Origin: an uncultured Eubacteriales bacterium
GTDB lineage: Bacteria; Bacillota; Clostridia; Lachnospirales; Lachnospiraceae
DNA: 6,223 nt
Direction of reading: 5' to 3'
NCBI GenBank assembly: GCA_900545455.1
Contig: UQZF01000161.1
Span: 1-6,223, forward strand
Below are positions 1 through 6,223 of the stretch, piece by piece. The notes under the pieces were generated by a model, which saw nothing but the letters and a program-made list of their open reading frames with translations, made no database searches and was not told the DNA's origin. Position numbers and translations under genes: made by a program. How positions within the stretch are numbered: the first letter of the stretch is position 1; each line of letters starts with the position of its first letter.

Positions 1-597
1 CGCCATGACCTGATTGTTGGTCTTTTCCTCGCGGTCACCGAGACTTAAATAGACCTTTTTTGCCTGACTTTGCTTCTGTGAGGCAAAATCTATCCAACCC
101 GGGAACCACACGGACGGCGACACCGCCGCAATGGCATGGAATATGTCGGTCATATATGAAGCCCACAGCGCGAACAATCCAGCAAGCGAATAGCCGCCGA
201 TTATGATTTTAACATCCGACAGTAACTCATATCTTGCCCTGAGCTCGGGAATAAAAGCATCCGTGACAAATTTAAGCGTGCTCTCTGCCCCTCCTGCAAA
301 CGGCTGGTTTTTAAATACAGCGTCCGCACTCCACGGTGACAGCTCGTCATTCCAGTGCTCCACGGTAAAGTTAGCGAATATGATACTATCATTTTCGCTT
401 AAAATACTCTCCGCCTCCGCCCCGAGAGTGTCCTCTTTGACGGCTGCCGTGGCTTTTTCTTCCTGCGCTTCTCCGACAATCCATTCCTTGTCCACAGCCT
501 GCACAATGACGCGGGAAATTTTATTTTCATTCCCCGCGCCACGGTACACCCTGCATATTCTGTTCTCGAGCTCAAATGTATCAATGTTGACCTTCAT
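1..597 (-). CDS. Alpha/beta-hydrolase esterase, N-terminal 199 residues (runs off the left edge)
   Basis: The reading frame is open from an ATG at 597 to the first base of the window, so the C-terminus is missing. A nucleophile-elbow motif GGYSLAG lies at residues 134-140, with Ser137 the likely catalytic serine on a G-x-S-x-A-G elbow. It is preceded by a hydrophobic strand (KIIIG) and followed by a helix LFALWAS. Upstream, WNDELSPW (about residues 82-89) and a glycine-rich AGGAE segment are typical of putative esterases in the Esterase-D / BesA-like family. Near the edge, SLGDREEKT (185-193) resembles the strand-loop carrying the acidic triad member; the histidine would lie outside the window. 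No signal peptide is seen, so it is probably cytoplasmic. The substrate is unknown. It begins 5 bases after the dipeptidase stop codon, and its AGGGG ribosome binding site overlaps that stop, so the two are probably translationally coupled. Family is fairly sure; the specific function is not. Confidence 0.8.
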   Translation of the reverse strand, partial: MKVNIDTFELENRICRVYRGAGNENKISRVIVQAVDKEWIVGEAQEEKATAAVKEDTLGAEAESILSENDSIIFANFTVEHWNDELSPWSADAVFKNQPFAGGAESTLKFVTDAFIPELRARYELLSDVKIIIGGYSLAGLFALWASYMTDIFHAIAAVSPSVWFPGWIDFASQKQSQAKKVYLSLGDREEKTNNQVMA

Positions 598-599
598 AT

Positions 600-604
600 C
601 CCCT
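600..604 (-). promoter_or_regulatory. Ribosome binding site overlapping the upstream stop codon
   Basis: On the minus strand the sequence reads TAGGGGATATG: the dipeptidase stop TAG shares bases with an AGGGG Shine-Dalgarno-like element, and the esterase ATG follows after only 2 bases. That spacing is short for a free-standing site and favours re-initiation by ribosomes finishing the dipeptidase. No better in-frame start is visible nearby. Confidence 0.5.
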
Positions 605-2099
605 ACGCATCCGACCTCGAATACGCATTCTTCATCTGGTTGCTGAGCTCGTAGAGAACCTTGTCGAGTGTCGCAAGTGTCTCCTTCTTTACCATCGCCG
701 CAACCTCCTCGTTGGCTGCCGTTTTAAGCTCCATGCGCTTGTCGGCATCCTTCTCCTCCGCGAGGAGCGCATCGTAACGACCGATAATCTCATGTCCTCG
801 CGACATAACCTTTTCCTTGTAGCGCTCTATATGGAAAATTGACTTGCGGTACGAGGCATCCGCCATAGCCGCAATCATCCTGCTGCCCCAGTAGAAATTG
901 TCGGTAGATACTTCACCCGTAGTGTTTGAAAGATACTCAGGTGTCGTGAGCACATCAGCATAGAACGGAACGAGCACGTTGAAGGCGTTCGATGCAAAGG
1001 CAACCCACTCGATAGCCTGAACATCGTCCATGCAGTCCGGACGCATCTGTATAACCGACAAAAAGTCGTTGCGGTTGATTCCGATTGAGCGGTATGCGCC
1101 GTTCATGCTCTTGTCGCCGTAGGCTCCGTAAGGATCATAAGGTGTTCCCTGAAAATGTGAGGAAAGGACGTACTTTACATCCTCAACCGTAATCTTTTTC
1201 TCAGGCACCATGCACCATGGCAGGTCATCCGATACAGGTGTGTAATCCGCATCCGCACCATCCCAGCTCATCGTGTGCGGGTTAAAGTATCTTAACATAT
1301 ACCACGCACGCGGTGTGTTGTATACATGGTCTGAATCATCGTGGCTTCCGAAGGCTGCCCTCACGTCAAAGTGAGCCCAGTCCGTCGCCGTGTTGGTCAG
1401 ATTCAGATGGTTGTTCTCGATGAACTCCTTTAAATCTGCGGAGCACATGTGCTCCTTCTTCTTTCCGAGTGCGTCCTCAAGGTCAAACTCATCGATGCCC
1501 TGCTGGTTCGGCATGACAACGTAGACATCGTCCGGAACCTTCTTTGCAATCCAGTGGTGTCCGCCAATTGTCTCCAGCCACCATATCTCATTTACATCCT
1601 GAAATGCAATTCCGTTCATTTCGTAGGTTCCGTACTTCTCAAGAAGGCTTCCCAGTCTCTTTACACCCTCGCGCGCTGTCTTTACATACGGAAGAACAAT
1701 GTGAACGATGTCCTCCTCCCCGATACCGCCCGGAATCTCCTTTTTTCCGTCAGCGGCAGGCTGATATACGACGAGAGGATCAGCTCCTAATACTCTCGGA
1801 TTTGATGTGATCGTCTCAGTTGCCGTCATGCCGACATTTGCCTCGTTGACACCGCTCGCAGCCCATATTCCCTCGCCGTCGACGGCGTTAGGCATCTCCG
1901 TGTGGCGGAGCGCATTCTTCGGAAGCTTTATATCGAGATGTGATATGACCGTTCTGTATTTTTCCTTCTGCTCGTCTGCCTTTACGACAACGAACTTTTT
2001 AGGCATAAAATGTCCCGAACCCGAATCGTCATTGCGCGCTATCATGGTCGAGCCATCGTATGACGCATTTTTTCCTACCAATAATGTTGTGCAGCCCAT
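603..2099 (-). CDS. C69-family dipeptidase (N-terminal nucleophile hydrolase)
   Basis: This 498-residue protein matches the peptidase C69 (former U34, PepD/dipeptidase A) family in length and in its N-terminus. It starts MGCTTLLVGK, and Cys3 would become the N-terminal nucleophile once Met-Gly is removed. The conserved segment DGSTMIARNDD (about residues 15-25) follows, as expected for the Ntn fold. Known members hydrolyse a broad range of dipeptides and supply amino acids from imported peptides. There is no signal sequence or membrane segment, so it should act in the cytoplasm. The start is supported by GGAGG six bases before the ATG. The gene begins 17 bases after the end of the solute-binding-protein remnant and ends 5 bases before the esterase, so all three could share one transcript. 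No frameshift or missing key residue was seen, so it looks functional. Exact peptide specificity cannot be read from the sequence. Confidence 0.92.
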   Translation of the reverse strand: MGCTTLLVGKNASYDGSTMIARNDDSGSGHFMPKKFVVVKADEQKEKYRTVISHLDIKLPKNALRHTEMPNAVDGEGIWAASGVNEANVGMTATETITSNPRVLGADPLVVYQPAADGKKEIPGGIGEEDIVHIVLPYVKTAREGVKRLGSLLEKYGTYEMNGIAFQDVNEIWWLETIGGHHWIAKKVPDDVYVVMPNQQGIDEFDLEDALGKKKEHMCSADLKEFIENNHLNLTNTATDWAHFDVRAAFGSHDDSDHVYNTPRAWYMLRYFNPHTMSWDGADADYTPVSDDLPWCMVPEKKITVEDVKYVLSSHFQGTPYDPYGAYGDKSMNGAYRSIGINRNDFLSVIQMRPDCMDDVQAIEWVAFASNAFNVLVPFYADVLTTPEYLSNTTGEVSTDNFYWGSRMIAAMADASYRKSIFHIERYKEKVMSRGHEIIGRYDALLAEEKDADKRMELKTAANEEVAAMVKKETLATLDKVLYELSNQMKNAYSRSDA

Positions 2100-2105
2100 A
2101 TTAGT

Positions 2106-2110
2106 CCTCC
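2106..2110 (-). promoter_or_regulatory. Ribosome binding site of the C69 dipeptidase
   Basis: GGAGG on the minus strand, 6 bases before the ATG at 2099. It lies in the 17-base gap after the solute-binding-protein stop (TAA at 2119-2117). It fixes the MGC start, which matters because Cys3 is the predicted nucleophile. Confidence 0.8.
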
Positions 2111-2116
2111 ATTTAC

Positions 2117-3093
2117 TTATTTTTTCTCATCCAGATACAACTGCACCCTGTCCTGAATCAGTTCTGCCGTTGCCTGTGGTGTACTTTGTCCTGCAAAAAG
2201 AGCACTTATTTCCTCATAAATGATGTCCTCTATTATCTGGTTGCTCGTGTAGACCGAACCGATGTGCTCAATCATAAAGCTGACTGCCTCCACATCCTCG
2301 TCCGTCGCGGCATAATATTCGACACCGTTCATTGTACCCTTTTTCTGCTGTCTCGGATTGCCCTGCGCATCAAGCACAGGCTCTCCGCTCTCATCATACA
2401 CCGACTTTATTTCCTTGGCAACATCAAAAACCTCTTGAAGCTTACTCTTAACAATCGGAAAGCTCGTGTCCGAGCCCGGCTCTCCCACATAGGCGCTGCC
2501 GCTCATATACCCCTCCGTCAAAAGAAACTCCATAAATTTCCAAGCTCCCTCCTTGTTGTCACTCATGCTGTTTATCGCAAAGCTGTCGTAGAGCTGTGCT
2601 TTGTACACAGGCTCAGTCTCCTCACTCGGATAGCCCTTGAACACGGCATCGTCGCCGAGAATCGTCCCTATCGTCTGGTATGCCGCCATACAGCTTATTA
2701 CTCTGTCATATATAATATTCTCTCCATCCGCAAATGCCGCAGCAAGCTTCTCAAATGTCTCCGCTCTATATCCGTCATCCACCCTGTATTCCGACGCATA
2801 CGACAGAAGTCTTACGAACTTTTCACTATCAAAATGCGCCTCAAAATTCTCCCAGTCGACGAAGCTCTCTCTATCGGACATATACGCAAGCATCACGAGA
2901 TACTCTCCCGTGCTGTAAGCCGTGCCGATACCGCCGACCGCACATCGGCACATACAAAGACACCATCCTCGGCACATCTTAAATTTCCCGCCCCCGAGGT
3001 TCCCATATCCGACCATTTAAGAACCATGCCGTATGTGCCCGACACCTCATCCGCCATATAGACGCCGTCCTTGTTCTGTATGTAAAATACGCC
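2117..3093 (-). pseudogene. Remnant of an extracellular solute-binding protein, split over two frames and lacking N-terminus and middle
   Basis: The part downstream of about 2950 (ORF frame opening at an ATG at 3016) encodes the C-terminal lobe of an ABC-importer solute-binding protein. SFVDW and FDSEKF lie at residues 51-66 of that frame, and a C-terminal FAGQSTPQATAELIQDRVQLYL block is typical of Firmicute sugar/peptide-binding lipoproteins. The first 25 or so residues of that ORF (cysteine-rich, low sense) are an out-of-frame reading. In the other frame, 3093-2950 encodes DGVYMADEVSG, VLKWSDMG and EDGVFVCAD, which look like beta-propeller strands found N-terminal to such binding domains in Lachnospiraceae. 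The lipoprotein signal peptide, most of the propeller and the first lobe are absent, and there is no ribosome binding site at 3016. It therefore cannot yield a normal exported binding protein. Family assignment of the C-terminal part is good; the propeller reading is weaker. A mis-assembled join would look the same. Confidence 0.7.
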
Positions 3094-4443
3094 CTCATCC
3101 AGAATAAGAAAATCTATCCCGCGGATGAGTGCCCTCGCAATCGCTATGCGCTGCCTCTGACCACCCGAGAGCATACAGCCTCCCTCTCCGCAATCCCCGT
3201 CAAGCCCTCCCGCAATCTTATCAATAAATTTATCGATTCCGCTTCTGCTCACCGCGCTCTCAAGCCTGCTCTGTGTAAAATCCTCACCAAGACAAATATT
3301 ATTTTTTATGGTATCGTTAAAGATATATACATTCTGGCTTATGACGGTCACGACATCCTTCATACCGCCATTGTCAAGCTCCATGAGCTCCTTGTCATCG
3401 TAGTAAATCCTGCCGCTGTAGCCACCGAAGCCTCCGCATAGAAGCTTTATGAGAGTTGATTTTCCGCAGCCGCTCTCACCGACAATCACAAGCTTTTCAC
3501 CCTTCTGTATGGTGAGATTGAGATTTTTAATGACATCAGAACCCTCATTGTAGCCGAAGCTCAGATTCTCAACGCGGATTTCCCTGTCAAACGACGGTAC
3601 CTCACTTCCCTTAAACGTCTCATCCTTCTCATCCATCACCGCAAACAAGCCGTCCGCGACGGGCTTACAGCTCCTAAGAAGCGGAAGCACCTGCGCAAAC
3701 ATCATTATGTAGGAGTTAAAATATCCGTAGAGCGACACAAAGAGCACCACCGTGCCGACGCTTATCGTCCCCCTTATCGCGAGAACACCCGCAATAAAAT
3801 ATGTTATGAATTTCACAATTTTTCCCATCACAACCGATGAATTTTCAAGCACCGACACGAGCATTGCAAGCTTGTAGAACACCTCGGTGAGAGCCCTGTT
3901 CGACTTCTCAACCAGCTTCACCTTCAGATGCTTAGTAATGACAATCGGCACGAAAAATGACAGCACCGAGCATATCACGGCAACTCCCGCAAGCAGCGCA
4001 CTGTAGCTTACCATGACCGCGAGTGACACCACCGCTCCGAAGCCTGCCCCGATTAACGACCATATCGGCGACGAATAGTTTTCCGCAACCGTCTCGGCAT
4101 CATTGCTTATGAGCGAAATGTACTCCGCCGTGTCCCTCCTTGCAAAGAAGGCGTGCCGTTTTCCCATTATGCTGTCAAACAAATCATTTCTCATGTTCTC
4201 GGTAAGCCCCGACTTATATCGGTTAGCCGCGGCCGCCTTCAAAAAATACGCCGCGGTATACAGGGCGACAACAGCCGCAACATACCAAATAGCCCTGAAA
4301 AATCCGCTGAGATTCCCGTCAATCACATAGTCAATCAACCTCTGCTCAAGCACCGCCGACACGGGCATCAACACCTGCGTCAGAATGGCAAGCGCGACTG
4401 CCGCCGCCACAAGTCCGTAATATCTATTCACATATCTTTTCAT
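2893..4443 (-). CDS. ABC exporter (membrane domain plus ATPase), truncated after Walker B and fused out to foreign sequence; probably non-functional
   Basis: Numbering runs from a GTG at 4488; the better start is residue 16 (ATG at 4443, MKRYVNRYYG), with GGAG and AGGGA just upstream. The membrane domain has hydrophobic segments near residues 25-45, 65-88, 143-160, 163-183, 225-240 and 243-268. The ATPase shows Walker A GESGCGKST (337-345), Q-loop Gln385, signature LSGGQRQ (440-446) and Walker B FLILDE (460-465). Right after Glu465 the usual D-loop and switch histidine are missing. The frame instead reads 66 residues of solute-binding-protein-like and then meaningless sequence up to the stop at 2893. 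The stretch around residues 200-206 also looks short by roughly 40 residues, where the second coupling loop should be. The family exports lipids, drugs or peptides as dimers, but this copy should be unable to hydrolyse ATP. It overlaps the binding-protein remnant and is preceded by a possible promoter and a palindrome. Confidence 0.75.
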   Translation of the reverse strand: MKRYVNRYYGLVAAAVALAILTQVLMPVSAVLEQRLIDYVIDGNLSGFFRAIWYVAAVVALYTAAYFLKAAAANRYKSGLTENMRNDLFDSIMGKRHAFFARRDTAEYISLISNDAETVAENYSSPIWSLIGAGFGAVVSLAVMVSYSALLAGVAVICSVLSFFVPIVITKHLKVKLVEKSNRALTEVFYKLAMLVSVLENSSVVMGKIVKFITYFIAGVLAIRGTISVGTVVLFVSLYGYFNSYIMMFAQVLPLLRSCKPVADGLFAVMDEKDETFKGSEVPSFDREIRVENLSFGYNEGSDVIKNLNLTIQKGEKLVIVGESGCGKSTLIKLLCGGFGGYSGRIYYDDKELMELDNGGMKDVVTVISQNVYIFNDTIKNNICLGEDFTQSRLESAVSRSGIDKFIDKIAGGLDGDCGEGGCMLSGGQRQRIAIARALIRGIDFLILDEGVFYIQNKDGVYMADEVSGTYGMVLKWSDMGTSGAGNLRCAEDGVFVCADVRSAVSARLTARESIS

Positions 4444-4508
4444 TTCCCTACGCTCCAATCTGCAATTTATCAAAATATTCCGAGGCACACTATCTGCCCC
4501 ATGTATGC

Positions 4509-4539
4509 TTTATAACATTGCAGTCTGCTGTAAGGTCAA
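4509..4539 (-). promoter_or_regulatory. Possible promoter of the ABC-exporter gene
   Basis: A -35 like TTGACC (4539-4534) matches consensus at 5 of 6. It is followed, 19 bases on, by TATAAA (4514-4509), also 5 of 6. The spacing is longer than ideal; an overlapping TGTTAT (4517-4512) would give 16. It lies between the metY terminator and the exporter start, where a new promoter is expected. Prediction by eye only. Confidence 0.4.
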
Positions 4540-4540
4540 G

Positions 4541-4563
4541 AAATAGGAACAAAGTTCCTATTT
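4541..4563. repeat. Perfect 10-bp inverted repeat with a 3-base centre, next to a -35 element
   Basis: AAATAGGAAC and its exact reverse complement are separated by AAA. The palindrome ends one base before the proposed -35 of the exporter promoter. It lacks a clean run of T after either arm, so it is not a convincing terminator. A dimeric-regulator operator is the likelier reading, for example a local MarR-, TetR- or GntR-type regulator; no regulator gene is visible in the window. Confidence 0.6.
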
Positions 4564-4603
4564 CAAAATAAACAGCCACACCTGCTTTTACAGGTATGGC
4601 TGT
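4564..4603 (-). terminator. Intrinsic terminator of metY
   Basis: On the minus strand a 13-bp stem (ACAGCCATACCTG pairing with CAGGTGTGGCTGT, one G-U pair) closes a 6-base loop and is followed by TTATTTTG. It begins 29 bases after the metY stop and is oriented to end that gene. The other strand lacks a T-run, so it is one-directional. Confidence 0.85.
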
Positions 4604-4632
4604 CTATGCTCTGCGGTAGGATTGTAAATGTA

Positions 4633-5943
4633 TTATTCTGCTATTGCCTTGAATGCCTCATCGAGATCCTCGATAATATCGTCAATATTCTCGGTACCGA
4701 TTGAGAGTCTTATCGTGTTAGGCTTGATGCCCTGGTCTAAGAGCTCAGCCTCGTTGCACTCTGAGTGAGTTGTCGAAGCAGGATGAATTGCAAGTGACTT
4801 AACATCTGCAACATTTGCAAGGAGTGAGAAGAGCTCAAGATTATCAATCCACTCCTGTGCCTTCTTCGCATCGCCCTTAATCTCGAAGGTGAAGATTGAA
4901 CCGCCACCGTTAGGGAAGTACTTCTTGTAAAGTTTCTGCTGCTCCGGATCAGTTGAGATTGAAGGATGGTTTACCTTCTCAACAAGCGGCTGGCTCTGCA
5001 GATACTTGACAACCTTGAGTGCATTCTCAACATGTCTCTCAACTCTGAGTGAGAGTGTCTCAAGTCCCTGAAGGAAAATAAATGAGTGAACAGGGGAGAT
5101 TGTAGCACCTGTGTCACGAAGCAGAATTGCTCTTATGTATGTGACAAACGCTGCAGGAGCGCAGTCCTTTGCGAAGCTTACACCGTGGTAGGATACGTTC
5201 GGCTCAGTAAGCCATGGAAACTTGTCGGATGAAGCCCAGTCGAACTTACCGCTGTCGATAATTACACCGCCGATAGTTGTTCCGTGACCGCCGATGAACT
5301 TTGTTGCGGAATGGATAACGATGTCGGCACCATACTCGATAGGTCTTACGAGGTATGGAGTTGCGAATGTGTTGTCAACGATGAGCGGAATCTTGTGAGC
5401 GTGTGCAATCTGCGCAATCCTCTCAATATCAACTACCTCTGAGTTAGGATTTCCGAGTGTCTCAATCTCGATAGCCTTGGTGTTCTCCTGAATTGCAGCT
5501 TCGATTGCATCATAGTCGAAAGGATCTACAAATGTTGCAGTGATGCCATAATCAGGAAGTGTATGAGCGAGAAGGTTGTATGTACCGCCGTAGATGTTCT
5601 TTGCCGCAACGATATGGTCGCCCGCATGTGCTACAGCCTGAAATGCGTATGCAAGTGCTGCGGCTCCCGAACCAACCGCAAGTGCAGCGACACCGCCCTC
5701 AAGTGTTGCTATTCTTCTCTCGAAAACATCCTCTGTAGGGTTGGTAAGTCTGCCGTAGATGTTACCCGCATCCTTGAGTGCGAATCTGTCCGACGCATGC
5801 TGGCTGTTGTGGAAAACATAGGATGATGTGAGGTAAATCGGAACCGCTCTTGCGTCTGTAACCGGATCTGCGCTCTCCTGACCAACATGTAACTGTAATG
5901 TCTCAAATTTAGGATTTCTCTCTGAATAATGCTTCTTTGCCAT
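4633..5943 (-). CDS. metY: O-acetylhomoserine aminocarboxypropyltransferase / sulfhydrylase (MetY)
   Basis: This 436-residue enzyme belongs to the PLP-dependent Cys/Met metabolism family. It makes homocysteine from O-acetylhomoserine and sulfide (or uses other thiols) in the cytoplasm, in methionine synthesis. Key residues can be seen. Tyr63 and Arg65 in IYGRLTNPT and Ser92-Gly93 in GSGAAA contact the cofactor phosphate. Tyr118 in NIYGG stacks on the ring, Asp190 in VDNTF binds the ring nitrogen, and Lys215 in HSATKFIGGHG forms the Schiff base. Arg412 in IRLSIGTEN binds the substrate carboxylate. The opening FETLQLHVGQE and the HPASTTHSE block (387-395) are typical of MetY rather than cystathionine synthase or lyase, as is the length. 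The gene is intact. It has its own extended -10 promoter, an AAGGAG site 9 bases before the ATG, and a terminator behind it, so it is probably monocistronic. The leader of about 65 bases is too short for a SAM or T-box riboswitch. Confidence 0.96.
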   Translation of the reverse strand: MAKKHYSERNPKFETLQLHVGQESADPVTDARAVPIYLTSSYVFHNSQHASDRFALKDAGNIYGRLTNPTEDVFERRIATLEGGVAALAVGSGAAALAYAFQAVAHAGDHIVAAKNIYGGTYNLLAHTLPDYGITATFVDPFDYDAIEAAIQENTKAIEIETLGNPNSEVVDIERIAQIAHAHKIPLIVDNTFATPYLVRPIEYGADIVIHSATKFIGGHGTTIGGVIIDSGKFDWASSDKFPWLTEPNVSYHGVSFAKDCAPAAFVTYIRAILLRDTGATISPVHSFIFLQGLETLSLRVERHVENALKVVKYLQSQPLVEKVNHPSISTDPEQQKLYKKYFPNGGGSIFTFEIKGDAKKAQEWIDNLELFSLLANVADVKSLAIHPASTTHSECNEAELLDQGIKPNTIRLSIGTENIDDIIEDLDEAFKAIAE

Positions 5944-5952
5944 AGTTGTAAT

Positions 5953-5958
5953 CTCCTT
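5953..5958 (-). promoter_or_regulatory. Ribosome binding site of metY
   Basis: AAGGAG on the minus strand, 9 bases before the ATG at 5943. It supports the MAKKHYSE start. Confidence 0.8.
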
Positions 5959-6014
5959 TTCATTTACGCTGTGTAAGTTTTTGGTTTTCGTATCGTGTTT
6001 CTTTAACTGTATTT

Positions 6015-6044
6015 ATCATATCACACACGCATGAAAAGTGGTAA
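6015..6044 (-). promoter_or_regulatory. Extended -10 promoter of metY
   Basis: TATGAT (6020-6015) is preceded directly by TGA, giving the extended -10 form TGnTATGAT. TTACCA (6044-6039), a weak -35, sits 18 bases upstream. Transcription would start near 6008, leaving about 65 untranslated bases. It lies between two unrelated genes, as expected for an independent metY unit. Confidence 0.55.
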
Positions 6045-6107
6045 TTTGTATATCCAAAAGCAGGCTATAGGCTATGCTTATATCTAACAAAGCAATGCCA
6101 ACAAGAA

Positions 6108-6223
6108 TTACTGCACTTCAAGCTCACTATCTCCACATTCAAACCCTAACAATCCGCGGATTGAATTTTCAACCATATCCGACACCGCCTGCTCCGGATA
6201 AAAAGCCATGTGCGGTGAGAGTA
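6108..6223 (-). CDS. D-isomer-specific 2-hydroxyacid dehydrogenase, C-terminal 37 residues (runs off the right edge)
   Basis: A minus-strand frame open from the window edge ends at TAA (6110-6108). It reads LSPHMAFYPEQAVSDMV near its start, followed by ENSIRGLLGFECG. In NAD-dependent D-lactate / 2-hydroxyacid dehydrogenases the sequence PHxAFYT carries the catalytic histidine and lies close to the C-terminus, with QAVSDMV just after it. The His in SPHMAF fits that residue. Length after the histidine (about 33 residues) also agrees. Such enzymes reduce 2-keto acids such as pyruvate to the D-hydroxy acid in the cytoplasm. The exact substrate cannot be told from this fragment. No strong terminator is seen between this gene and metY; a weak 5-bp AAGCA/TGCTT repeat at about 6058-6080 is not convincing. 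Confidence 0.75.
   Translation of the reverse strand, partial: LSPHMAFYPEQAVSDMVENSIRGLLGFECGDSELEVQ

Noticed and set aside
203..646. Plus-strand open frame of 147 codons opposite the esterase
   Set aside because: Serine-rich shadow of the minus-strand esterase; the opposite frame carries the GYSLAG motif and runs unbroken to the window edge.
2922..2951. Programmed ribosomal frameshift at the inverted repeat
   Set aside because: No slippery heptamer is evident before the hairpin, and the protein lacks a large middle section that a frameshift could not restore.
2186..3061. Plus-strand open frame of 291 codons opposite the solute-binding-protein remnant
   Set aside because: It mirrors a real minus-strand coding region, shows no family motif, has no good ribosome binding site, and its residue make-up (rich in Arg, His, Leu) is typical of antisense shadows.
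4541..4563. LexA/SOS box reading of the palindrome
   Set aside because: Firmicute LexA sites have GAAC-N4-GTTC; here the spacing is 3 bases, and the neighbouring gene is not a DNA-repair gene.
6055..6082. Terminator after the 2-hydroxyacid dehydrogenase
   Set aside because: Only a 5-bp AAGCA/TGCTT pairing around a 12-base loop with direct GGCTAT repeats; too weak to call.
5944..6107. SAM or T-box riboswitch in front of metY
   Set aside because: The predicted leader is only about 65 bases, and no T-box or S-box conserved segments or leader terminator are seen.

Overview
The window looks like chromosomal DNA from a low-to-mid GC Firmicute, most probably a Lachnospiraceae-type gut or rumen anaerobe. 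This is an inference from protein style: a C69 dipeptidase, a GYSLAG-type esterase, a beta-propeller-plus-solute-binding lipoprotein remnant, and clear GGAGG-type ribosome binding sites. All supported genes lie on the minus strand, so transcription runs from high to low coordinates. The long plus-strand ORFs are shadows.

In transcription order the layout is as follows. 6223-6108 holds the last 37 codons of a D-isomer-specific 2-hydroxyacid dehydrogenase. 6107-5944 is an intergenic stretch with an extended -10 promoter and the metY ribosome binding site. 5943-4633 is an intact metY (O-acetylhomoserine sulfhydrylase), followed by a convincing intrinsic terminator at 4603-4564. 4563-4541 is a perfect 23-nt palindrome that abuts a possible promoter (4539-4509). 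4443-2893 is an ABC-exporter gene (membrane domain plus ATPase) whose ATPase stops right after Walker B and runs into unrelated sequence. 3093-2117 is the remnant of an extracellular solute-binding protein, missing its N-terminus and middle and split over two frames. 2099-603 is an intact C69-family dipeptidase. 597-1 is the N-terminal 199 codons of an alpha/beta-hydrolase esterase cut by the window edge.

The flanking genes look like ordinary metabolism: methionine/cysteine synthesis, D-lactate-type reduction, dipeptide breakdown and ester hydrolysis. The odd part is 2.9-4.4 kb. Three separate lesions lie within about 1 kb: an apparent in-frame loss of the second cytoplasmic loop of the exporter, a chimeric exporter/solute-binding-protein junction, and an out-of-frame internal deletion at an inverted repeat. 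This fits either a decaying transporter locus or a mis-assembled contig, and the sequence alone cannot separate the two. I do not see a convincing new biological system here.
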